Positions 12,050-21,604 of a stretch of 64,000 nt of DNA are shown in pieces. Below the pieces are notes generated by a model. The model was not told the DNA's origin. It did not search any database and was given only the letters and a program-made list of their open reading frames with translations. Made by a program: the position numbers and the translations under genes. The first letter of the stretch is position 1. Every line of letters begins with the position of its first letter. This DNA comes from Vibrio marisflavi CECT 7928 (lineage in GTDB: Bacteria > Pseudomonadota > Gammaproteobacteria > Enterobacterales > Vibrionaceae). The stretch is taken from NCBI RefSeq assembly GCF_921294215.1, contig NZ_CAKLDM010000002.1, positions 2,480,001 through 2,544,000 of the forward strand, given 5' to 3'.

Positions 12050-13969
12050 ATGATTACCTTTTCTGAAATTCAACTTCTGCGCGGTGGAAAGGCTTTACTT
12101 GATAATGCTTCAGCCACTATTCAACCTGGCAACAAAGTGGGGCTAGTGGGGAAAAACGGCTGTGGAAAATCCACCTTATTTGCGCTTTTAAAAGATGAGC
12201 TAACCATAGACGCAGGTTCCTTTAACCAACCAGCGCATTGGGAGTTAGCTTGGGTGGCGCAGGAAACTCCAGCTCTTGAGCGAGAAGCTATTGAATATGT
12301 GATTGACGGTGATCGAGAATATCGCAATTTAGAAAAGGAATTGGCACAAGCCGAGCAATCGAACAACGGAACCTTAGCTGCTGAGTTACACGGTAAAATT
12401 GAGACCATCGGTGGCTATAGCATAAAGGCAAGAGCATCTGAGTTACTAAATGGCCTTGGGTTCAGCCAAGAGCAAATGAGCTGGAATCTGACTCAATTCT
12501 CAGGTGGTTGGAGAATGAGGCTCAATCTTGCTCAAGCACTGCTGTGCCGTTCAGACTTGTTACTGCTTGATGAACCGACTAACCACTTAGATTTAGATGC
12601 GGTCATGTGGCTGGAAAAATGGTTGCAAAACTATCCAGGCACACTGGTTCTAATTTCCCACGACAGGGATTTTCTTGACCCTATAGTGAATCGAATTATT
12701 CATATCGAGAATCAGCTGCTTAATGAGTACACGGGTAACTACTCGTCATTCGAAAATCAAAGAGCGCAAAAATTGGTGCTGCAACAAGCCATGTACCAAA
12801 AGCAGCAAAAGCAAATGGCGCACATGCAAAGCTACATTGATCGCTTCCGTTACAAAGCATCAAAAGCTCGCCAAGCTCAAAGCCGAATTAAAGCGCTAGA
12901 GAAAATGGAAAAAGTCTTACCCGCGCAATACGACAATCCATTTAGCTTTAACTTCAGGGAGCCTTCTGCTTTGCCAAACCCAATTCTTCGTATGGAAGAT
13001 GTCTCTGTTGGCTATGGCGACAAACTGATACTAAATAAAATCCAACTGAATTTGGTGCCTGGCAGCCGTATTGGTTTGCTTGGCCGAAATGGCGCAGGTA
13101 AATCAACCTTAATCAAGTTGCTTTCGGGTGAGCTCAAAGCGCAGGGCGGCGAGTTCCACTATTCTCAAGGGGTAAAAATTGGTTACTTTGCCCAACATCA
13201 GTTGGAAACGCTGCACCCTGAAGAATCGCCACTGCAACACATGATGCAGATTGCACCAAATCATACTGAGCAACAACTTAGAGATTATTTAGGCAGCTTT
13301 GGTTTCATCGGTGATAAAGCACTGGATAAAGTCGCGCCATTCTCGGGGGGTGAAAAAGCCCGTTTAGTATTGGCTCTCATCGTTTGGCAAAAGCCGAATC
13401 TGTTGCTATTAGATGAACCGACCAACCACCTCGACCTCGATATGCGCCAAGCTCTGACAATGGCTTTGCAAACCTTCGAAGGAGCGATGGTCATTGTCAG
13501 TCACGACCGCTTTTTGCTTCGCGCAACCACTGATGATCTCTATCTGGTTCACGACCAGCAGGTTGTACCATTCGACGAGGACCTAGCTGGTTACTATAAA
13601 TGGCTGACAGAGCAGCAAAAACAGAACAAGCGAGAGACTCGATCAGACACTAGCGACAAGTCAGCAACCAATAGCGCGGCTTCAAGAAAAGATCAGAAAC
13701 GCAAAGAGGCTGAATTCCGTAAACAAACCGCTCCAATTCGCAAAACGCTGACAAAACTGGAAAGTGAAATGGATAGATTGAATGACGCACTAAACGATGC
13801 GGAAAATCAATTATCGGACACTTCCCTGTATGAAGCCGAAAATAAAGCTAAACTTACACAAGTACTTGAGCTTCAAGCGAGCAGCAAGTCTCAGCTTGAA
13901 GAGGTAGAAGTTGAGTGGATGTCACTACAAGAAAACCTCGAGCAGATGGAACAGGAATTCAATCAATAA
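12050..13969 (+). CDS. yheS: ABC-F family ATPase YheS
   Basis: A soluble ABC-F protein (639 residues) with two nucleotide-binding domains and no membrane domain; family members act on ribosomes. Domain 1 has GKNGCGKST, FSGGWRMRL and LLLLDEPTNHLD; domain 2 has GRNGAGKST, FSGGEKARL and another LLLLDEPTNHLD. Between them is the basic linker typical of ABC-F proteins, and a coiled-coil tail covers about the last 100 residues. I start at the ATG at 12050 (MITFSEIQLLRGGKALLDNA); an upstream extension to 11909 has no family match. No obvious ribosome binding site precedes this ATG. Confidence 0.93.
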   Translation: MITFSEIQLLRGGKALLDNASATIQPGNKVGLVGKNGCGKSTLFALLKDELTIDAGSFNQPAHWELAWVAQETPALEREAIEYVIDGDREYRNLEKELAQAEQSNNGTLAAELHGKIETIGGYSIKARASELLNGLGFSQEQMSWNLTQFSGGWRMRLNLAQALLCRSDLLLLDEPTNHLDLDAVMWLEKWLQNYPGTLVLISHDRDFLDPIVNRIIHIENQLLNEYTGNYSSFENQRAQKLVLQQAMYQKQQKQMAHMQSYIDRFRYKASKARQAQSRIKALEKMEKVLPAQYDNPFSFNFREPSALPNPILRMEDVSVGYGDKLILNKIQLNLVPGSRIGLLGRNGAGKSTLIKLLSGELKAQGGEFHYSQGVKIGYFAQHQLETLHPEESPLQHMMQIAPNHTEQQLRDYLGSFGFIGDKALDKVAPFSGGEKARLVLALIVWQKPNLLLLDEPTNHLDLDMRQALTMALQTFEGAMVIVSHDRFLLRATTDDLYLVHDQQVVPFDEDLAGYYKWLTEQQKQNKRETRSDTSDKSATNSAASRKDQKRKEAEFRKQTAPIRKTLTKLESEMDRLNDALNDAENQLSDTSLYEAENKAKLTQVLELQASSKSQLEEVEVEWMSLQENLEQMEQEFNQ

Positions 13970-14448
13970 TGACTCGAAAACCAGCGCGCACCTCTTTGAC
14001 ATTAGAGCGTCTATGGCAATTCAGTTTGCAATACTATGGTGTGCGCCGGGTAAAAGAAGCCTGTCTTGAGTTACAAAATCAGTTTCGCGGCAATGTTAAC
14101 TTACTGCTTCTACTGAAATGGTTAGATGAACAAAAGGTCACTTTTCAAGAAGAAGACTGGCACAAAGTTGAGGAGTGTTTAGGGCGGTCTGAAACCCTGT
14201 TAAATAGTTACAGAGAATTACGCCGTAAGTATAAACAACACTTACCGGACACTTTATATAGAGAGTCGCTACAGTTTGAGTTACAGCTAGAAAAGCAGCA
14301 GCAATCTGATCTGGTTGAGTGTGTAAACTCTATTCCTTTAATTGCTAACCAAGGCGACCCTCTCACCTTACGTTATTGTCGCCAGTTGGGAGGAGAGCGT
14401 TTATATTCCGCCTTTTCTGATCCCGCATCTAGATATACCAATGTGTAA
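13969..14448 (+). CDS. TIGR02444 family protein, function unknown
   Basis: A 159-residue cytoplasmic protein of the TIGR02444 family, routinely found after yheS in Vibrio-like genomes; function unknown. It is mostly helical by composition, with LTLERLWQFSLQYYGVRRV near the N-terminus and many Glu/Gln/Leu residues. The ATG at 13969 overlaps the yheS stop (TAATG), so translation is coupled; a longer frame starting inside yheS is a shadow. The family name rests on recall of sequence and position. Confidence 0.8.
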   Translation: MTRKPARTSLTLERLWQFSLQYYGVRRVKEACLELQNQFRGNVNLLLLLKWLDEQKVTFQEEDWHKVEECLGRSETLLNSYRELRRKYKQHLPDTLYRESLQFELQLEKQQQSDLVECVNSIPLIANQGDPLTLRYCRQLGGERLYSAFSDPASRYTNV

Positions 14449-14466
14449 AAAATAACAGGGGAACAT

Positions 14467-14694
14467 GTGATTATACCGTGGCAAAAAATCGATCCTGAAA
14501 CACTGCGCAATCTCATTCGAGAGTTTGTATTGCGTGAAGGAACTGACTATGGTGAAAACGAAATTTCACTTGAAGACAAAATCGATCAGGTAAAGTCTCA
14601 GCTCGAATCAAACGAAGCTTGCGTTGTCTTCTCAGAGCTTCACGAAACCGTAGATATCCAGCTACGCAACACTTTTCAACATGAGATTTCGTAG
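14467..14694 (+). CDS. yheU: YheU / UPF0270 family small protein
   Basis: A 75-residue protein of the UPF0270 family with unknown function. The N-terminal [29 protein letters not shown] segment matches YheU, cut here at recognisable parts: [17 protein letters not shown] and DYG. The start is a GTG at 14467, five bases after an AGGGGAA ribosome binding site; the overlapping ATG runs straight into a stop. It sits between the TIGR02444 gene and prkB, the order seen in enterics (yheS-yheT-yheU-prkB) minus yheT. Confidence 0.9.
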   Translation: MIIPWQKIDPETLRNLIREFVLREGTDYGENEISLEDKIDQVKSQLESNEACVVFSELHETVDIQLRNTFQHEIS

Positions 14695-14757
14695 CCCATT
14701 CACTTCCTGTTATAGTCACATGAAAACAGGTGAGTTCGATTCAAGACAAGGTCCGTC

Positions 14758-15627
14758 ATGTCAGCAAAACATCCAATAATAGCCGTCACAGGTTCCTCTG
14801 GTGCGGGAACAACTACCACCTCAGAAGCTTTCAGAAAAATGTTCAACATGATGAAGGTGAAGCCTGCATGGGTAGAGGGAGATAGCTTCCATAAATTTAC
14901 TCGTCCAGAAATGGATGTAGAAATCAGGAAAGCCAGAGAGCAAGGTCGCCACATTAGCTATTTTGGTCCTCAAGCGAACGACTTTCCTGCGTTAGAAGAG
15001 TTCTTCAAAACATTTGGTAATGAAGGTATAGGAAAAGTGCGCCGTTATCTGCATACTTTTGATGAAGCCGTACCATACAATCAAATGCCTGGCACTTTTA
15101 CACCTTGGCAAGAACTGCCAGAAAACTCGGATGTTCTATTCTATGAAGGGCTACACGGCGGAGTTGTAGATGGAGATGTGAATGTCGCACAGCATGTGGA
15201 TCTGCTGATTGGCATGGTACCCATTGTAAACTTAGAGTGGATCCAAAAGTTTGTTCGCGACACTCGCGACAGAGGTCACTCTAGAGAAGCCGTGATGGAT
15301 TCTATCGTTCGCTCAATGGACGATTATCTAAACTTCATCACTCCGCAATTTTCCCGAACTCATATCAACTTTCAGCGTGTTCCGACTGTTGATACTTCCA
15401 ACCCACTAAACGCCAAAGGCATCCCAAGTTTGGATGAAAGCTTTGTGGTAATCCGCTTACGCGGCATTAAGAATGTCGACTTTCCATACCTGCTAGCTAT
15501 GATTGATGGCTCATTCATGTCTCGCCACAATACCCTTGTGGTACCTGGCGGCAAGATGAGTTTTGCCATGGAACTGATCGTCAGACCGATACTTCAACAG
15601 CTGATTGAGACTGGCAAGATCGGTTAA
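14758..15627 (+). CDS. prkB: Phosphoribulokinase-like protein PrkB
   Basis: A P-loop kinase of the phosphoribulokinase/uridine kinase superfamily (289 residues). It has the Walker A variant GSSGAGTTTTSEAF near residues 12-25, GDSFHKFTRPEMD and FYEGLHGGVVDGDVNVA. This organism shows no Calvin-cycle gene nearby, and the E. coli homologue has no assigned physiological role, so the substrate is uncertain. It lies just upstream of crp in the same direction, a conserved pairing in gamma-proteobacteria. Confidence 0.93.
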   Translation: MSAKHPIIAVTGSSGAGTTTTSEAFRKMFNMMKVKPAWVEGDSFHKFTRPEMDVEIRKAREQGRHISYFGPQANDFPALEEFFKTFGNEGIGKVRRYLHTFDEAVPYNQMPGTFTPWQELPENSDVLFYEGLHGGVVDGDVNVAQHVDLLIGMVPIVNLEWIQKFVRDTRDRGHSREAVMDSIVRSMDDYLNFITPQFSRTHINFQRVPTVDTSNPLNAKGIPSLDESFVVIRLRGIKNVDFPYLLAMIDGSFMSRHNTLVVPGGKMSFAMELIVRPILQQLIETGKIG

Positions 15628-15660
15628 AAATTAGACACGGATCGTGTTTAGTTTTCATAC

Positions 15661-15676
15661 CGTGATCCTATGCACA
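15661..15676 (+). promoter_or_regulatory. Candidate CRP site upstream of crp
   Basis: CGTGA-TCCTAT-GCACA matches the CRP consensus TGTGA-N6-TCACA at 8 of 10 positions. It lies about 190 bases before the crp start. CRP autoregulation is known in E. coli; here it is inferred. Confidence 0.5.
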
Positions 15677-15799
15677 CTTTTGCGCTTAAAATGGGGCTGT
15701 CTACCCGATTAAAGTCAAGAAATCGTATTCGAAAAAGGATACTATTTGAATGCGAAACACAAGATAGCTTGCAGCATAAGGAAAGAGTTCTTATCCTGA

Positions 15800-15817
15800 T
15801 AAGCCCATTTGGGCTTA
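15800..15817 (+). other. Perfect hairpin in the crp leader
   Basis: TAAGCCC-ATTT-GGGCTTA is a 7-bp perfect stem with a 4-base loop, 50 bases before the crp ATG. No T-tract follows, so it is not an ordinary terminator; it may be an RNA structure in the crp 5' leader. Confidence 0.6.
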
Positions 15818-15867
15818 GCTAAAATATGGAAAGCAGCAAGTGTCCCCTGCAGAGGAAGTGAGATATT

Positions 15868-16500
15868 ATGGTTCTAGGTAAACCTCAAACTGATCCAACG
15901 TTAGAATGGTTTCTTTCACATTGTCATATTCATAAGTACCCTTCAAAAAGCACGCTAATTCACGCGGGCGAGAAGGCGGAAACTTTATATTACATTGTTA
16001 AAGGTTCTGTGGCGGTTCTGATCAAAGACGAAGAAGGTAAGGAAATGATCCTTTCTTACCTAAATCAAGGCGATTTCATCGGAGAGCTCGGTCTATTTGA
16101 AGAGGACCAAGAGCGTACGGCATGGGTTAGAGCTAAATCTCCTTGTGAAGTGGCAGAAATTTCATTTAAGAAATTCCGCCAACTAATCCAAGTTAACCCA
16201 GATATCCTGATGAGACTGTCTTCACAGATAGCAAGTCGTCTTAAAGTAACCAGTCAAAAAGTAGGCGACTTAGCCTTCCTAGACGTTACTGGACGTATTG
16301 CTCAGACGTTATTGAATCTTGCTAAACAGCCAGATGCAATGACTCACCCAGACGGTATGCAAATCAAGATCACTCGCCAAGAGATCGGCCAAATCGTTGG
16401 TTGTTCTCGTGAAACGGTAGGTCGTATCTTGAAGATGCTTGAAGAGCAGAACCTAATATCTGCACACGGTAAAACCATTGTGGTTTACGGTACTCGATAA
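15868..16500 (+). CDS. crp: cAMP receptor protein (CRP)
   Basis: Global transcription regulator that binds cAMP and recognises TGTGA-N6-TCACA sites; controls carbon use and, in Vibrio, quorum sensing and virulence genes. At 210 residues it is the standard length. The cAMP pocket includes [19 protein letters not shown] (residues about 72-90) and the C-terminal helix-turn-helix reads [20 protein letters not shown] (about 168-187). The ATG at 15868 follows AGAGGAAGTGAG. A bidirectional terminator follows. Confidence 0.98.
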   Translation: MVLGKPQTDPTLEWFLSHCHIHKYPSKSTLIHAGEKAETLYYIVKGSVAVLIKDEEGKEMILSYLNQGDFIGELGLFEEDQERTAWVRAKSPCEVAEISFKKFRQLIQVNPDILMRLSSQIASRLKVTSQKVGDLAFLDVTGRIAQTLLNLAKQPDAMTHPDGMQIKITRQEIGQIVGCSRETVGRILKMLEEQNLISAHGKTIVVYGTR

Positions 16501-16518
16501 GCATCAAAAACACCCTAC

Positions 16519-16555
16519 GAAAAAACAGGCCACCTCAATCGGTGGCCGTTTTTTT
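16519..16555. terminator. Bidirectional terminator, crp / DUF1338 gene
   Basis: GGCCACC (16528-16534) pairs with GGTGGCC (16541-16547), with an A-run before and a T-run (GTTTTTTT) after. It serves crp on the plus strand and the ast operon end on the minus strand. Confidence 0.92.
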
Positions 16556-16587
16556 ATCTGTCGCTTTTAATCTCACGAAAGGTGCGA

Positions 16588-17382
16588 TTACTGCGAATCA
16601 GTACTTTCAAAGATTTTATCTGCAGAAGCGGCAACAAAGCCCGGATATAACTCTCCATTTTGCATTGTGTAGCGCTTGGCAAACTCATAAAATCCGCCCG
16701 GAATTTGATGTGTACCATCACTGAAAGCTACATCCACTTTATCTGCCATAGTCGAGGATTGCTCTAATAGCACTTCAGGCGAGCCTTTCACTTCTCCGCC
16801 AGATGTATTAATTCTAAATCCGGCATCACTTAGGTAATCATTCACACCTTGCACTTCAGCAAATCGATTGAGTTGATTGACACTCACGGTGAAATGATTT
16901 GCACCATAACCATGCGCAGCCAACCATGCCGCATATTCGCTTTCTTTCGCTAACGTTAGATAATCTTGGTAACTAACTTGCCAAGGCCTACCTGAATAAA
17001 TGAAATTGCTCGCATTCACCGTATCTTGGCTCACTTGTGAGACAAGCTTGTTGATAATGCTTTGAACTTCATCAGAGAACTTCTCTACTTCAAGCTCACT
17101 GATAAACACTTTAGGTTGAGTAGGATCAGTGTGCTCGAAATGTTTAGCGACTAAGTTTTTACTTTCAAACACATAGTCTCCACATTCTTTGTAACCAAGC
17201 GTAATGAAATGCTTGGCTAGTGATTCAAGTCCAACTGGCGCTAAATTGTATGTACGCAAAGCAATATGATCGTTGATTAACGCTTCGTCTTCTTGCAATA
17301 GCTCATGCACTTGATGTGCAGAAGGACATAACCTCTGGATGTAATCACTCCAAATCGACTGAAAAAAAGTTGCAGGCGTCAT
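16588..17382 (-). CDS. DUF1338 family protein in the ast operon
   Basis: A 264-residue DUF1338 protein. The family includes HglS/YdcJ-type metal-dependent 2-oxoadipate dioxygenase/decarboxylases built on a VOC-like fold, but those are larger; the substrate here is unknown. Candidate metal ligands include the His of NDHIALRTY (near residue 39), the His of GANHFTV and the Glu of GGFYEFAKRY. The ATG follows an AGGAG site and lies 11 bases after astD, so it is the last gene of the ast operon. This suggests a role in processing an arginine-pathway intermediate, but that is inference. Confidence 0.75.
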   Translation of the reverse strand: MTPATFFQSIWSDYIQRLCPSAHQVHELLQEDEALINDHIALRTYNLAPVGLESLAKHFITLGYKECGDYVFESKNLVAKHFEHTDPTQPKVFISELEVEKFSDEVQSIINKLVSQVSQDTVNASNFIYSGRPWQVSYQDYLTLAKESEYAAWLAAHGYGANHFTVSVNQLNRFAEVQGVNDYLSDAGFRINTSGGEVKGSPEVLLEQSSTMADKVDVAFSDGTHQIPGGFYEFAKRYTMQNGELYPGFVAASADKIFESTDSQ

Positions 17383-17393
17383 GACGTCTCCTT

Positions 17394-18851
17394 TTACAAT
17401 TTAATACCAGGACTTAATGAATCAGGGAGTATTGGTGACTGTCCTTCCATCGAAGCCATTGGATAAGCGCAATAATCCGCCGCATAATAGGCACTTGGTC
17501 TCAAGTTACCTGATGCGCCTGGGCCACCAAATGGAGCATCACCACTAGCGCCGGTAAGCTGTCTATTGCGATTTACAATGCCAGCGCGGATATGATCAAC
17601 AAAGTATTCCCACTCTGCGTCATCGGTAGACACTAGCCCTGCTGACAATCCATAGCGAGTATCATTGGCAAGCTCAACAGCCTCTTGCAAAGTGCTATAA
17701 CGAACCACCTGAAGCAGTGGGCCGAAGTATTCCTCATCAGGAAGCTCTTCAATCTTGCTAACATCAATAATTCCCGGCGTCACGAACGCCGCTTCACCAG
17801 CCGTAGCTTCCAATAAGCTTACACCACCAAGTGACTGTAAATTCTTTTGCGCGTTTAGAATAAATTGAGCTGCTTGCTGAGAAATCTGCGGCCCCATAAA
17901 TGGCGCAGGATCTGCAAATGGCTCATCGACACGAATATTTTTGGTTGCTTCCACTAAGCGAGAGATCAGTTGATCACCCTTATTTCCTGTAGGAACATAA
18001 AGACGTCGCGCGCAAGTACATCGCTGGCCTGCACTGATAAACGCTGACTGGATAATGGTATAAACCGTCGCATCAAGTTCACCAAATTGTTCAGATATCA
18101 CCATCGGGTTATTGCCACCCATTTCTAGCGCAAGCATTTTTCCGGGCTGACCGGCAAATTGGCGATGCAGAATATGTCCTGTGTTAGCACTACCAGTAAA
18201 GAGCACACCATCAATTCCTTTAGCTTCAGCCAAAGCGATCCCAGTATCTTTTGCACCTTGAACAAGGTTTATCACACCATCAGGCAAGCCTGCTTGCTGC
18301 CAAAGTTTCATGGCAAATTCGCCAATCCAAGGTGTCAATTCAGAAGGTTTAAACACAACCGTATTGCCAGCCAAAAGCGCAGGCACAATGTGTCCATTCG
18401 GTAAGTGACCAGGGAAGTTGTAAGGGCCAAATACAGCCATGACACCAAGAGGACGGTGGCGCAGCACAATTTGGTTACCCGCAGCCTCTCGAGCCGCCTC
18501 TCCTGTTCGGTCGTGGTAAGCGCGAATAGAAATAGCAATTTTACCTGCCATTGCACCAGCTTCAGTACGAGTCTCCCAAAGTGGTTTGCCAGTTTCTTGG
18601 GCAATTATTTTGGCAATTTCTTCGCTGTTCTGTTTGACCAATTCTGCGAATGCCAAAACGACTTTTTCTCGCTCAGAAAAACTGGTTTTCTTCCACGTCA
18701 AATATGCCGTTCGCGCAGCCGAAACGGCTTCAACAACCTGATTTGCCGTCGCACTTTTGCCCTGCCAAATTTCTTCATTGTTATAAGGGCTAATTGAAGT
18801 TATCAACTCCCCCTCACCTTGTTGCCATTGTCCAGCAATCCATTGAGTCAT
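17394..18851 (-). CDS. astD: N-succinylglutamate 5-semialdehyde dehydrogenase
   Basis: AstD oxidises succinylglutamic semialdehyde to succinylglutamate with NAD+, the fourth step of the AST arginine catabolic pathway. It has the aldehyde dehydrogenase core: [20 protein letters not shown] cofactor segment, [12 protein letters not shown] with the general base Glu, and [12 protein letters not shown] with the catalytic Cys. Two in-frame ATGs occur (18857 and 18851); I use the second because MTQWIAGQW resembles the family start and its spacing to GAAGG is better. It lies between astA and the DUF1338 gene. Confidence 0.95.
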   Translation of the reverse strand: MTQWIAGQWQQGEGELITSISPYNNEEIWQGKSATANQVVEAVSAARTAYLTWKKTSFSEREKVVLAFAELVKQNSEEIAKIIAQETGKPLWETRTEAGAMAGKIAISIRAYHDRTGEAAREAAGNQIVLRHRPLGVMAVFGPYNFPGHLPNGHIVPALLAGNTVVFKPSELTPWIGEFAMKLWQQAGLPDGVINLVQGAKDTGIALAEAKGIDGVLFTGSANTGHILHRQFAGQPGKMLALEMGGNNPMVISEQFGELDATVYTIIQSAFISAGQRCTCARRLYVPTGNKGDQLISRLVEATKNIRVDEPFADPAPFMGPQISQQAAQFILNAQKNLQSLGGVSLLEATAGEAAFVTPGIIDVSKIEELPDEEYFGPLLQVVRYSTLQEAVELANDTRYGLSAGLVSTDDAEWEYFVDHIRAGIVNRNRQLTGASGDAPFGGPGASGNLRPSAYYAADYCAYPMASMEGQSPILPDSLSPGIKL

Positions 18852-18874
18852 AATCATTTACCTTCGACTAATAC

Positions 18875-19894
18875 TTAAAGAGCCAACATTCTCACTTTAC
18901 TTCCTTCTTCAACCTGCAGTGCTTTTGCGACCTCTTCGCTCAGCAACACACTTTCTGTTTCTTGGTCATAGGCTGCTTTGGCTGTAGTAGCCCGGAAGTT
19001 TTCGAACGAGGTATTACTAATCAAGTAATCTTGAGAACTGGAGTGTTCGCTGATTTGAACACTCGCTCTGAATGAATGGCGTACCGATTCAATGTTCTTA
19101 AGATCACATTCAACTGTCGGGCCCCCATCAAAAATATCGACGTAGTCTCGGCAACAGAAGCCTTCACGCTCAAGAAGTTTTAAAGCAGGTTTAGTGTTGT
19201 CGTGAACTTGCCCGATCACTGCTTGCGCTTCTTTGCTAAGTAAATTGATATAAATCGGCAGTTTTGGCATGAGATCAGCAATGAAACCTTTTTTGCCAAT
19301 ACCAGTTAGGTAGTCTGCCAATGTAAATTCGATAGAGAAGAAGTGCTCTTGCAGCCACTGCCAAAATGGAGAGTTGCCGTCTGCATCTGAAACACCGCGC
19401 ATTTCAGCGAAAATGGTTTCAGAGAAACGCTCAGGGTGCTCTGCCATCATCATAAAACGGCATTTAGACATTAACCGTCCATTCAGGCCTTTACGAAAAT
19501 CTGGTCGCAGAAACAACGTACAAATTTCACTACAACCTGTGTAATTGTTGCCGAAAGTCAGTAGCTTCACTACATTGTTGACGCCTAACTTAGGCGAAGA
19601 GTGAACGACTTTGCTGATGTGATAAGAATAAAAGGGTACATCCCAACCAATAGAGGCTTCTATGCCTGTCGTGCCTGCAATTTCTCCAGTTTCACTATCA
19701 AAGCCCACCATGAGATAACCTTCATCTCCGGGCTCAGATACATCTGGTTTACCAAAGCTATATTCTGAATGTTGAATTCGATTGGTGAGAAGCTCTTCAT
19801 TTACAGGTAAAGATGTGAAGCCATGACCTGATTCAACCGCGCACTTATGCAGCGCATCGTAATCATCCATGGTAATAGGTCGAACTACCAGCAT
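18875..19894 (-). CDS. astA: Arginine N-succinyltransferase
   Basis: AstA transfers succinyl from succinyl-CoA to arginine, opening the AST pathway. The 339 residues begin MLVVRPITMDDYDALHKCA and include the family segment LFLRPDFRKGLNGRLMSKCRF, MRGVSDADGNSPFWQWL and FFSIEFTLADYLTG. The ATG at 19894 follows a strong AGGAGGAAGT site. It is separated from astC by 150 bases carrying a hairpin, and from astD by about 20 bases. astB and astE are not in this window. Confidence 0.95.
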   Translation of the reverse strand: MLVVRPITMDDYDALHKCAVESGHGFTSLPVNEELLTNRIQHSEYSFGKPDVSEPGDEGYLMVGFDSETGEIAGTTGIEASIGWDVPFYSYHISKVVHSSPKLGVNNVVKLLTFGNNYTGCSEICTLFLRPDFRKGLNGRLMSKCRFMMMAEHPERFSETIFAEMRGVSDADGNSPFWQWLQEHFFSIEFTLADYLTGIGKKGFIADLMPKLPIYINLLSKEAQAVIGQVHDNTKPALKLLEREGFCCRDYVDIFDGGPTVECDLKNIESVRHSFRASVQISEHSSSQDYLISNTSFENFRATTAKAAYDQETESVLLSEEVAKALQVEEGSKVRMLAL

Positions 19895-19920
19895 CGATAC
19901 TTCCTCCTGACGCTAAATAA

Positions 19921-19946
19921 GGCCTAAAAGACTGAGCTTTTAGACC
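19921..19946 (-). other. Intercistronic hairpin between astC and astA
   Basis: CTAAAAG-6 bases-CTTTTAG is a perfect 7-bp stem flanked by pairing GG/CC. It lies in the 150-base astC-astA gap, with no long T-run. It may set mRNA stability or relative expression; function not shown by sequence. Confidence 0.6.
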
Positions 19947-20044
19947 GTCCTAAACCTACTCAATCTGAAGATAAGAATTGCAAATACAAGTAAGGTTTTA
20001 CTCCATATTCAAGAATGCTTCTTCAGACTGACTCGGTATGCAAA

Positions 20045-21256
20045 CTATATAATTGAAGCAATTGCCTTATCGAGTTTTGCCAAACCTTCTTCTATATCTT
20101 GCTTTGAAATCACTAATGAAGGTGTGAAGCGAACCACATTTGCACCAGCAACAAGCAACATTAGGCCATGCTTTCCAGAAGCAACAAGCACATCGCGAGC
20201 TCGACCTTGCCATTCATCATTTAATGCAGCACCGATAAGAAGGCCTTTACCACGAATTTCACTAAAGATATTGTACTTAGCGTTAATAGCTTCGAGTCCT
20301 GCTCTAAACAGCTGTTCACGCTCTTTCACACCCTCTAGTGTTTCAGGCTTGCTCACTACATCAACTACAGCTTCAGCTACTGCACAGGCTAATGGGTTAC
20401 CGCCATAGGTAGAGCCATGAGTGCCAATTTTCAGATGCTTGGCTAGTTCTGTAGTTGTTAGCATCGCTCCAATTGGAATACCGCCACCTAGAGACTTAGC
20501 AGTACTCAACACATCAGGTGTAACACCTAAACCTTGGTATGCGTAAAAGTCACCTGTACGACCATTACCAGTCTGAACTTCATCAAAGATAAGCAAAGCG
20601 TTGTGTTTGTCGCATAATTCGCGAACTGTTTTAGCAAACTCATCACTTGGAGAAACAATCCCGCCTTCACCTTGTAAAGGCTCCATCATGACTGCACATG
20701 TGCGGTCAGAAATGTGCGCTTTTAGGCCTTCCACATCGTTATACTCAAGATGAGTCACGTCACCGGGCTTTGGTCCAAAACCGTCTGAATAAGCAGCTTG
20801 CCCGCCAACCGTTACGGTAAAGAAAGTCCTGCCATGGAAGCCTTGTTTAAAAGCAATGATTTCAGATTTCTCTGGCCCATGAACATCCGCAGCCCAGCGG
20901 CGAGCTAGTTTCAATGCAGCTTCATTGGCCTCTGCACCCGAGTTAGCAAAAAACACTTTCTCTGCAAAGCTAATTTCCGTTAGCTTTTTGGCAAGACGCA
21001 AGGCTGGCTCATTCGTCATCACGTTACTCAGGTGCCAAAGCTTTTGTGCTTGATCGTTAATCGCTGCAACCATCGCTGGGTGACAATGCCCCAAGCAGCT
21101 GACCGCAATGCCACCAGCAAAGTCGATATACTCGTTACCTTGTTGATCCCAGACTCTAGAGCCCTCACCCTTCACTGGAATCATCTCCATCGGGTTGTAA
21201 CAAGGCACCATGACTTCATCAAATAGCCCACGTTCTACTTTATTTCCTAATGTCAT
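20045..21256 (-). CDS. astC: Acetylornithine/succinylornithine aminotransferase
   Basis: A PLP-dependent class III aminotransferase (403 residues) acting on succinylornithine in arginine breakdown and, in Vibrio, probably also on acetylornithine (ArgD) in synthesis. The PLP-binding lysine lies in [15 protein letters not shown]; other motifs are [30 protein letters not shown] and [13 protein letters not shown]. It is the first gene of the ast cluster and no separate argD appears in the arg cluster of this window, which is consistent with a dual role. The ATG follows AGGAG. Confidence 0.93.
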   Translation of the reverse strand: MTLGNKVERGLFDEVMVPCYNPMEMIPVKGEGSRVWDQQGNEYIDFAGGIAVSCLGHCHPAMVAAINDQAQKLWHLSNVMTNEPALRLAKKLTEISFAEKVFFANSGAEANEAALKLARRWAADVHGPEKSEIIAFKQGFHGRTFFTVTVGGQAAYSDGFGPKPGDVTHLEYNDVEGLKAHISDRTCAVMMEPLQGEGGIVSPSDEFAKTVRELCDKHNALLIFDEVQTGNGRTGDFYAYQGLGVTPDVLSTAKSLGGGIPIGAMLTTTELAKHLKIGTHGSTYGGNPLACAVAEAVVDVVSKPETLEGVKEREQLFRAGLEAINAKYNIFSEIRGKGLLIGAALNDEWQGRARDVLVASGKHGLMLLVAGANVVRFTPSLVISKQDIEEGLAKLDKAIASII

Positions 21257-21604
21257 TGCTCACTCCTATCAATGCCACACGCTAGCTTGAGCGCTTATCT
21301 GCCGCAGCAAGAATATATTGTTTTGAATTTAGCAGAATATGGCATTTTATTTACATTTGATTAACCATTTCAATAGTAGATAATTCTTGCTATTTACCTT
21401 TGCAGCCAATATTAGGCATAAGATGTGACTAAATATGCACCAAAAATGCTACTAAATAACACCTTCTTTTATAATGGGTTAAATGACAAGTAATAAAGAG
21501 GCTAATTTAAAGCTGTCACGTTTTACAGAATGCGGGAGCGAATATTCTTGCAATCGAGAAGAAATGTGGAGTTTAGATAGATGATATCAAAAAGAAGATA
21601 TTGA
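21257..21604. promoter_or_regulatory. astC upstream region with candidate ArgR box
   Basis: This 348-base stretch has no gene and is AT-rich. At 21426-21439 TGACT-AAAT-ATGCA matches the ArgR half-site pattern TGAAT-4 bases-ATTCA at 8 of 10 positions. A second tandem box at the usual 21-base offset is not convincing. No clear sigma-54 promoter was found, although E. coli astC uses one. It separates astC from the 3' end of pabA. Confidence 0.4.

Noticed and set aside
21290..21420. Sigma-54 promoter for astC
   Set aside because: GG and GC pairs with the needed 10-base spacing and flanking consensus were not found on the minus strand.
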